DNA of 28,003 nt, from positions 1 to 28,003 of the forward strand of contig JABANP010000614.1 of assembly GCA_013115135.1 (NCBI GenBank), written 5' to 3'. Every line of letters begins with the position of its first letter. Within the stretch, counting starts at the first letter, position 1. Source of the DNA: Perkinsus olseni (lineage: Eukaryota > Perkinsozoa > Perkinsida > Perkinsidae). A program made the translations under genes and the position numbers. The notes under the pieces are model-generated. The model was not told the DNA's origin and ran no database searches. It saw nothing but the letters and a program-made list of their open reading frames with translations. Of this stretch, positions 21,030-28,003 are shown piece by piece.

Positions 21030-22370
21030 CTAGTTCATCTCCATCGACGCTTCCTCAGAGATCATCAGTAGCCTTGGTATAATCTCACTCGCAGCGTTCT
21101 TGTATGTTCGGCACATCTCCGTTTTCATCGCATCGCACAACTCTCCAGAAATTGAGTCCCTCGGGACGCGCTTCACTAACTCGCTCTGAAGCAGTTCAAA
21201 GATCTGCGAGCACTCCGTCGTCTGGAAGGCCTTCTGGTGAAAATCCCTGAATGGGTCCGAGATGTCCACGATGTAGGTAGCACCATCAATCTCAACTTCA
21301 GAGATCCCTTCCTTGTCACTGAAAAGAACATATTCAGTGTGCGTGCGAGTTGATAGTCCAACGCCGGTACGGGCTCAGACTGTAACCGCTGTGCTCAATT
21401 CTTGTGGGCTTCATGAACAAATCGACGCAAAGTGATACGAAACGGAAAAATGAACATGCTAGCTTCACAGCAACATACAATTCGTCACGAATTATTCGTG
21501 ATTTTTTCGAACCTAGCTCGGAAAAAGACACATGGTCCTGTCGGGCCGGACGGCACCCAGCAAAGACATACTAAGTAGCCCCATTCCAATAACTTGGATG
21601 AATTTCGCGCGAGCCGGCGGTCACTACGATGAGGTTATCATCATTATTCCCCTTACATGTAGTATTCAACTTTCCCGCATCCGAGCCCCAGATGGGAATA
21701 GCTCCCATCGTTCTCCTCAGTGTGGTAGACAAGCAGGGGATCTCCGCTGTTCTCAATCTTGCAAAGCTTCGTGCGATACGTACCAGCGAGCGCATTGAAG
21801 TGCTCAGTCGCCGCTTCACATTCACCATCCTGAAAGAAACCGTCTTCAGGATGTTTTCATCCGGAAACAATAGAGTCCAAGTTGATTCGAGAGAATTGCC
21901 CACCCAAACTGGTTGACCCGAGCTCGTGTCGAATGACCTGAATAGTCTCCGACGACCTCTTTCCACGTGCATGCGCACTCGAAATCCGATAGGTAGGCGC
22001 GAGCCCTCTTCGCGTTATTCTGCAATCGCAACTACGACGATGGTCCTACTTCAGTATCCGCCATTAGCTTCTTGGCTTGAGGCGTGTCTTCCACATCCAA
22101 CGACTCCCGTTTGCGTTTGAAAGAAGGGCCAATCGAGATTGGCATTTCTTGGTCGGCCTTCCTTCTCTTATGCTGTTGATTCATAACAGCCTTGACTAGA
22201 GGACGAGTATTAGGATTCCTTCGGCGTTTACCCAAGCCGGTGTATGGAGCATCATCAGCCTCCATAGGGTCCTCATCGTTGTCTGAGTTGAAGGGTGTCG
22301 CTCCGTACACTTGAGGTTTGTGAATCATCAAACAGATGACAGAGGCTATGTAAATCATGAAGGTTTGCAT
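21030..22370 (-). CDS. secreted six-cysteine family protein, copy 6 (260 aa, 3 exons)
   Basis: Exons: 22370-22050, 21829-21657 and 21318-21030. The signal peptide begins MQTFMIYIASVICLMIHKP, followed by ATPFNSDNDEDPMEADDAP and YTGLGKRRR, which copy 1 also carries as FTGLGK. The linker has KRRK and FKRKRE patches. Intron 1 is 220 nt (GTAGGA..TTTCAG). Exon 2 is 173 nt: DGECEAATE, TKLC, GLGC, ending EYYM at GTAAGG. Intron 2 is 338 nt. Exon 3: IDKEGISEVEI, DPFRDF, ECSQIF..LQSEL, LCDAM and MCRTY. All six cysteines are present. Phases 0 and 2 match the other five genes. Function unknown; extracellular location is inferred. Confidence 0.75.
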
Positions 22371-22675
22371 TATAACAAGAGGGAAGCTGAGGGGTTCTGA
22401 AGATACCACAGATGATAATCTTGGGAGGGAGTCACCACCACCAACTGATAGTACCAGTGGGGCACTCCGCGCGCGAGTACCACACCAGAACCAAATCAGA
22501 AGGTGAAGCTCCTTCACCGTCGCCAATGGAATTCCATAACCTCGAGCGCCAAGTTATCCGAGTAAATGAGCAAGATGCTCTTTTCTTGCTCGAAATTGTG
22601 CAGTATTCCCCCAGCTTATCCCCAGTGAGAGCGGACTGTGAGGGAGCATCACATCAATCATCAGATCATGAGTAC
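22371..22675 (-). promoter_or_regulatory. 5' flank shared with copies 3 and 5
   Basis: Ordered blocks in common with the other two flanks: GATGATAATCTTGGGAGGG (about 22411), GCGAGTACC-ACACCAGA (about 22471), GGAATTCCATAACCTCGAG (about 22527), GAGCAAGAT (about 22567) and GCTCGAAATTGTG (about 22588). The blocks are absent upstream of copies 1, 2 and 4. Confidence 0.5.
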
Positions 22676-23656
22676 ATGCTCGGATCGCTAAACCTTGCTG
22701 CGCTGTAACCCTTTCTTTCAAAGAGTACCAATTCATACGCTGAATCTTTCAGAGGAGATCGAGAGCCAGAGATTCTCCTCACCCAGACTCCATGTGCTGA
22801 AGCCACTGCCAGTAGCCCACTGGCTTCAATTCAGGCAGAAACTCTGCTTCCTACAGAGTGCAAGACCTACACTACAGAATTCGAAGGCAGTGTACCGAGG
22901 GAGAGGACATGTCCTGCGTCCCGTCGCCTAACGGCTAGGCGACGGGACGGTTAGGCCCTAACCCAGAGCTGAGTCCTCTCCGCCGTTCCTGGAGGAATCT
23001 CAGGGACTCTGAGGCCCAAACGGTGATGATGTCTCCGAACTAAACTCGGGTAGTGTCCTGCCAATCATGATGAGTTGGCATCGAACGAGCACAGAGTGTT
23101 ACTCAAGGCCGTCGGTGGCGCAATGCTGTCTCCTAAGAACTCGATGGAGCAGTAGGACATGGTCCAGGGCTGACTAGGCTTCTTCCTACCCATCGCACCA
23201 TCAACATCCCCCTTTCCACTTCTGCCGGCCTGCCCTCCGCCCCTTTCAGAAGTGCCGCAGGGCCGGTCTGCTTTGTTGTGGATCTTTGAGTACCTCAGAA
23301 CGATAGTCAGTCACCCGAGAATGCGCCACGATGGTTGATGTGTCTTCATAGAGAGACTAGTGTACAAGATTAACAGCCATAGCGAAAGCGATTTTCCCAA
23401 TCCCGAGTAATCGTGAGATCTCTTCCCTTTCGCAGTCCTGTCCTTGTCAATCGTTTTGCCTCAAGCCACTGCGGCTGTGGCTAACAGTAGTACTCTAGGG
23501 CAGAGGCCGTACACTGTACGGCGTACAGTATCAAGTACCGTAGAGTCCCGAATGCCCAGGACTCGCGTCGCTTTAGGAGACTCTTCCGCGGTGGTCCTCC
23601 CATTTCTACAAGAATCCGTGGTTTCAGCTTGCGGCTGTCTCGCCATCTATTCGGTT
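22676..23656. other. intergenic stretch
   Basis: Nothing coding can be supported between the flank of copy 6 and the secreted protein at 23657. It holds the nested inverted repeat at 22901-22980. Confidence 0.45.
22901..22980. repeat. nested inverted repeat with a perfect 14-bp hairpin
   Basis: CGTCCCGTCGCCTA (22917-22930), a five-base loop, then its exact reverse complement (22936-22949). Outside this, GAGAGGAC (22901-22908) pairs with GTCCTCTC (22973-22980), and AGGACATGTCCT is a palindrome by itself. Confidence 0.75.
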
Positions 23657-24094
23657 ATGTTTACCCTTTCCCTGTCCGTTGTACCATTCTTCTTCATCGT
23701 CTCAGCTTACGCGCAAGGTTCGGGTGAGGGATGCCTAACCGGTCTCTACTACTTCGACAAGGAGGAAATGGCATCAGGGGCTGAACCTGACAATATGAAA
23801 GCCCCGGTCGAGGCTCTGTCCTTCTCCGCCACGCCAGAGGGCAAGTGCAGCGTCTCCTTACTCCTGAGGGACAGTCCGGCTACCATCCCGTCCATATTCT
23901 CGGCTTTCTATACTAGGGAGGGCTCTACAAGGCTGAAGATCAATTCACATGAGAGAGTACCTCCTTCATACGTGCCACTTTTTTTCACGCTGGCGAGTCC
24001 CCAAACGCTATCGGAGCTGACCTATAGTCCTCAAGACCAATCCGTTACCATGCATTGGGATCTGAGAACCACTCATTACTCATTCGACGGCTAA
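23657..24094 (+). CDS. small secreted protein, single exon (145 aa)
   Basis: The ATG at 23657 begins a textbook signal peptide (MFTLSLSVVPFFFIVSAYAQ), so I prefer it to the earlier in-frame start at 23444, whose extra 71 residues look random. The mature part starts GSGEGCLTGLYYFDKEEM and contains a second cysteine (GKCSVSL), probably one disulfide. It is rich in beta-type residues with no membrane segment after the signal. A pyrimidine-rich GGTTTCAG lies about 33 bases upstream and could be a leader acceptor. The G-x-Y-x-F...M opening recalls small secreted families of Perkinsus as I remember them, but I cannot name a family. It is unrelated in sequence to the six-cysteine family. Confidence 0.6.
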   Translation: MFTLSLSVVPFFFIVSAYAQGSGEGCLTGLYYFDKEEMASGAEPDNMKAPVEALSFSATPEGKCSVSLLLRDSPATIPSIFSAFYTREGSTRLKINSHERVPPSYVPLFFTLASPQTLSELTYSPQDQSVTMHWDLRTTHYSFDG

Positions 24095-24424
24095 TCTTTC
24101 TGCCTCCTATTTTTTCCGTCTTCTTACGGGCCTGCGAATTCGCCGTCCTGAGCCTCGGCTCGGGTACGAGTAGTTTTCGGAGCCCATTGGCGCTCAGTTG
24201 ACGTGGTCACTTTTTTTCTGGCAAGCTCGCCGAGCTCAACTCGGCATCACCGGTTTCCCGTGTTTCGACGCGTACGAAGCCTCCACAAATGTTGCCTCGG
24301 GCTATCACCCTGAGCTTCTTCGTTTTCAATTTTCCTCCTAGCCGTACTCCTCCATCGGTCGCACTTGTATCGGAAGGCTTTTTCAAAACTTCCGTCTTGT
24401 GTTCATCCAGTGGATGAAGCTCAC

Positions 24425-25257
24425 CATTAAAGGGTGGACAAAGATGCTTTCTGGGCACTCGGAGCCTTGGTAGAGTACGAACTTCTCGCTCAGCAGCTCC
24501 CATCAGCACCGAGGAGAGAATTTTTTCAACAGGCCCGCACCTTTCGTTCTTCTCCCAGATACTTTCGCGAGCTGAACTCGCCGTGCTTCAAAATCTCCTT
24601 TGTGGACCACCCGTCCGCACCCTTTCAATGCCTTGTGCACACATCCAGACTCGCCAACACAATCAGGAACGAGCACAAGAAATTGCCAACATCAGCCGTG
24701 TCCGAAATCTCATCGTCATCACACACTGGCATCAACCAAAGATTCGCCATACTATTAACCTTCAAGTCGTGGTCCATGGGTTTCATCTCATCTCTCAGCT
24801 TCTCTGTCATGGCCTGGAACTTGTCGAAGTGGTACCTGCCTTCTGAACCTCGGCGTACCCCAAAGGATCTTGTCACGTACAATGCTTTTCCTGCATCACC
24901 CATAACGTCTCGAGCGATCTCTTTGATATCCGCGTGACCAACCATCGACCTCTCCCCGTCCAACTGGAAAAACTGATCAAGGTTCCGCCAACCAGCGTAG
25001 CCGCCGTACCGCCCCATTAAGAGCCATAGCGGTCTGGAATCCCTGGTGTATGGCCGGACGAACCACCTGCTGCCGAGCCCTTTTCGCGGGTAGAAGGGTT
25101 GGTCGAAAACGGTTACCTTGGGGATTCGGGATGCTTCCTCGAGACTGTGCCGCATTTGAGCGCGGATGTCGGGCAGAACGTGCTGTCTCATTCGCGCTTC
25201 ATGGTGAAGATACCTAGGACAACGTCTCAAGCCACTAACGTTACGAGAGTATGTCAT
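24425..25257 (-). CDS. uncharacterised multi-exon protein, 3' end unresolved
   Basis: Working model: 25257-24691, 24649-24563 and 24496-24425, joined in phase 0 by introns of 41 and 66 nt. The first exon encodes MTYSRNVSGL, FDQPFYPRKGLGSRWFV, RPLWLLMGRYGGYAGWRN, LDQFFQLDGERSM and FDKFQAMTEKLRDEMK, an even amino-acid mix typical of real coding DNA. Later exons add two CxxxK/H-type clusters (SGCVHKALKGCG) and EKFVLYQGSECPESIF. Past the GTGAGC donor at 24424 several acceptors are possible, and a basic frame down to about 24207 may be the last exon. A real start upstream of 25257 is possible, since the frame stays open to 25389. No domain recognised and no signal peptide seen. Confidence 0.45.
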
Positions 25258-25416
25258 AGCGCAGGACGCGTTGCTGAGTGTGTCCTTGCTTCGATAAAAA
25301 TCTACGCTAAAGCTGAGTCGCGGATGATAGTAAGACAGCAGATAAAAGATCGGATTCCATAGGGCAAAACTTGGCCGTTGTGTTCTCAATCAGACGGTCT
25401 CTATCAGTGTCCCTTT

Positions 25417-25833
25417 TTACTCTTCCAGGCGTCTGAGCTCTGGTGGGGGGTCCCTGAGCGCGGAGTACAGCGTGAGAGCGCCCGAGAGGAACGCAAGAGA
25501 GACAAAAGGGCAACTGAGATCTTTTCGTCACTCGCCGTATTCTCGGTTGAGTCGTTGCACCGCCCTCGCCACATCCGATGGTATCTCATCGCGTCTTAAA
25601 ACCTGCCAGCATCGACCTAAGATATTTCGTGTCTGTAGCTCGTAACGGTACCGCACCCCGAAATGATCTTGATCTTGCTGTTCCTGCTTTTCGCCCCCTG
25701 ACGACCCTTCCCCTGCAGATGTCTCTTTGACGTGAATGTGCGCTAATACGGACGCTGGCAGCAGATGGGATGCCGCCCAATGCCCCAAGCTTTGCGTTGC
25801 AGTCGCGAAGTGCATGGGCAAGAGAGGGCTCAT
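25417..25833 (-). CDS. small uncharacterised protein (112 aa, 2 exons)
   Basis: Exons: 25833-25532 and 25453-25417, split by a 78-nt phase-2 intron (GTGACG..CTCAG). The product starts MSPLLPMHFATATQSLGHW, has a hydrophilic glutamine/glutamate-rich middle, then RYRYELQTRNILGRCW, QVLRRDEIP and a helical end (ARAVQRLNREYGEDPPP). The second exon supplies only the last dozen residues and the stop. It ends 160 bases before the next minus-strand gene. The start could also be the second ATG at 25815. The helical, basic C-terminal half would suit a subunit of a larger complex, but I recognise no family. Confidence 0.5.
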
Positions 25834-26176
25834 TCGGCGAAACTATTCGTATCTTAGGTTGACTTTGGACGGATACGGAGAGTAAGATACGTCGCGGGAT
25901 CTTCTTCCCGAAAGTCCCACTTACAACTCAATCAGACATGAAAGTGGCAAATACTATGATAAAATATAACAGCATGATTATCTTGTCATGCTAAGCCGTT
26001 CCCGCAGAGGGGGCGTCACGTCGCTCGGAACTTTCGATATCGTTCTCTCTGAAAAACGAGACTTCATCGTTGAATCGAAGCGCCGTTAACCATTGGGGAA
26101 CTCAAGTCAGTGGTTGAGTACAATGCTGAGATTCTGTCTATAACAACACTGATGAAGTAAGTCACTAGCTTGAAGC

Positions 26177-26774
26177 TCAACTAAGGCGCCGTAGTTGTGC
26201 AGTAATTTCCATTTCGCTGATGCTACCTTTCTCCGATGAGAAGCTACACTGGAACTTAGCTGCATCACTGATAATAAAAATACGAAAGATTCGGTTCCAG
26301 TCGTCGAAAGTCGGGTGTTGGCCTCTAACAACTTGCCAACTACAAGCGCTTGCCCGAGGATACCTCTTCTAAGAAGAGCTGTGCTGATGACCACGCAAGA
26401 AGGCTCAACTGAGACAAAGTGAGTAGCATCTGAGAAAAAAAATATTCCCTCTCCTTCAACGGCCGAGTCAAAACTCACAACAACAAGGGACACGACTTTG
26501 ATGAGCAAGTGGGACGCTACTGGTTCGATTGATACCTGAAAAAAAGGAGGATCGAACAAAGCTGGTGGTCTTCATTCGCCTACCGCCGTCGCATCAGGAG
26601 CGGTGAAACCAATTGGTGGTAGTCGCAGAGGTGCGTCGGTAACAGACGACTCGATCTGACACCAATGATGCTCGTAGGCGATTCTGGCGCTCGCCTCACT
26701 TCAACTGGATCGCCTAGGACAGACAGAACAAGGTCGAGCAGTACCAGTAGAGCTAACCGGAGACGTGGCACCAT
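26177..26774 (-). CDS. secreted protein with several tiny introns (model tentative at 3' end)
   Basis: The ATG at 26774 opens a strong signal peptide (MVPRLRLALLVLLDLVLS, then VLG). Exons I can join in phase 0: 26774-26700, 26655-26584, 26535-26479 and 26429-26364, with introns of 44, 48 and 49 nt (GTGAGG..TCAG; GTAGGC..TTTTCAG; GTGAGT..TCTCAG). They encode GDPVE, IESSVTDAPLRLPP, VSIEPVASHLLIK and MLLTLSQLSLLAW. Downstream, CSFSSEKGSISEMEI with a stop at 26177-26179 is the likely end, but the joins between 26363 and about 26260 are ambiguous. Function unknown. The 5' end is duplicated 121 bases upstream. Confidence 0.4.
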
Positions 26775-26911
26775 CAAGATGGTAACGCTACCGAGAGCTT
26801 TCAACTGAGCACATCGGCGAGGGTCTAAGCCGAGAACCGGCGTTGGACTATAAACTCGCACTCACCACTGAAGCTAACCGAAGGCGCGGCATCATCGAGA
26901 TAGTATCTTAG
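26752..26911. repeat. duplicated signal-peptide start region
   Basis: About 38 bases at 26752-26790 recur at 26873-26911, offset 121, with roughly three quarters identity. On the minus strand the second copy reads MMPRLRLAS and then meets GTGAGT, against MVPRLRLAL in the gene start. It may be an old tandem duplicate or an alternative first exon. Confidence 0.5.
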
Positions 26912-28003
26912 CTTCAACCCAGGCAAAAATAATTCTCACACTCAGACGCAACACCAGACTCCTTCACAACGATAAAGGTAAATCTGCAATTATGCACGAC
27001 ATGGTTTGGAAAGTGCTGTAGAATGCAGCGTCATCGGGATCCGTCAACAGAAGCAGACATCCGTAGCGCCTTCGCCAAGGACGGCAGAGACTTCTGTACT
27101 CTGAAGAAAAGCCAGTCCAAGCCGACTAGCATGAAGAGTGCCCAACCTTCGAAGGCGCTCTTGTCGGTGGAAGCGGTCCACACTGTAGCCTGCCGGGCCG
27201 GGGGAGTCTTCGGGCGGGGGGATGAATGATGGTTCTCGGCCGTTCTTGACATAATCTCTGAAAGGAAATTTAGAATGAAAATCACGGAAAATTGAGGAAA
27301 TTTTCATTAAAATACGAGAAAATTCAAGAGAATTTTCATTGAATTTCGAGAATGTTCGAAACAATTTTTATTGAAATTCGAAAAATTTTTTAATAAAATT
27401 CGCGGAGATCCAATACGCGCTCTTCAGAAACTCAAAAATCGTCAAATAGACAAGCCCGTCACAACAAGCGCCAATGGGCAAAAATCTCCGCTTTCCGGGT
27501 TCAATAGACTGCCTTTCATCGATTTCAACGGCCCTCCCAGAATCGTCTTGTACACGCTTAATTGAATCCTGAGAGCCCTACTGAAATTCAGGAGCGGTAG
27601 CAGTCTAGTGAAGACCCTTACTCTCCAGTCACGAGATTAACTATATTGGAGTTGCGTAAATAGTAGAATCATCCGCCATTCCGTCGTGAAGCAAGATAAT
27701 TTCGATGATACCATAAATTCCGGAAATCACATCAAAACATACCATAACCCCCCGTCACCTGACGATCTTAGTGCCACGATCCAATTGAAGAGACGATGTC
27801 TTCGTAGCAACCTCGTAACTGCGAAAAGTTCATCCACAAACATTCTCGAAATTCATCCCCTTACGCGCCCGGGCCGGGGGCGGATCTTTTTGCTGCCTGC
27901 TCTTCATCCAAATAAGTCGTCTTAGATCCCTTGCCCATTGAAACCTGAAATCATCCACATCTCATGACCGCGCGCCACGAAATTATCATCACCTTGACGT
28001 CAT
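26912..28003. other. stretch without a supported gene
   Basis: Short open frames on both strands (for example 27023-27229 plus) have no recognisable content. The only clear structure is the 32-bp tandem repeat at 27267-27415. The window ends without a partial gene that I can identify. Confidence 0.4.
27267..27415. repeat. AT-rich tandem repeat, period 32
   Basis: An AATTTTCATT-type word starts at 27267 (diverged), 27299, 27331 and 27363, exactly 32 bases apart, followed each time by a GAAATTCGA-like word; a fifth unit decays after about 27395. Confidence 0.75.

Noticed and set aside
23444..23656. An N-terminal extension of 71 residues on the secreted protein at 23657
   Set aside because: The extension would bury the signal peptide inside the chain and its composition is not protein-like.
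24434..24937. A 167-residue plus-strand frame
   Set aside because: It is antisense to exons of the minus-strand gene, whose frame and splice sites are more coherent.

Overview
This window looks like nuclear DNA of a flagellated protist. The best guess is an alveolate of the Perkinsus type. That guess rests on many introns of only 39-51 bases with GT..AG ends, compact genes on both strands, an intraflagellar-transport gene (so the organism builds a flagellum) and several families of small secreted proteins. The species is inferred, not read directly.

The most notable content is a dispersed tandem family of six paralogous secreted-protein genes, all on the minus strand: 1535-3124, 3446-4527, 4651-5672, 8366-9671, 19309-20186 and 21030-22370. 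All six fit one three-exon plan. Exon 1 holds an almost invariant signal peptide, a short acidic motif and a hypervariable basic/acidic linker. A phase-0 intron follows. Exon 2 is a small domain with three cysteines ending in Y-x-M. A phase-2 intron follows. Exon 3 is a helical-looking domain with three more cysteines around an IFxxLQ core. The six cysteines are kept in five copies; one copy has lost one. I do not recognise the family. Three copies (4651, 19309, 21030) also share about 300 bases of 5' flank; the other three do not.

Two plus-strand housekeeping genes lie between the copies. 10864-15162 is UTP21/WDR36, a WD40 subunit of the small-subunit processome, in five exons. 15626-18981 is IFT74, a coiled-coil subunit of IFT-B, in about 17 exons. 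Both were assembled exon by exon from frame, splice sites and remembered family landmarks.

The right part (23.6-26.9 kb) holds a single-exon secreted protein on the plus strand and three minus-strand genes of unknown function, one with a clear signal peptide and several tiny introns. The remaining stretches hold repeats: a terminal-inverted-repeat element at 6317-6751, CCGTA-rich satellite-like DNA near 7.35 kb, a degenerate 75-80 bp repeat family at 9.1-10.8 kb that also sits in introns, perfect hairpins at 9849 and 22917, and a 32-bp tandem repeat at 27.3 kb. I saw no rRNA, tRNA or CRISPR array. The first 1.5 kb and 5.98-8.37 kb hold no gene I can support.
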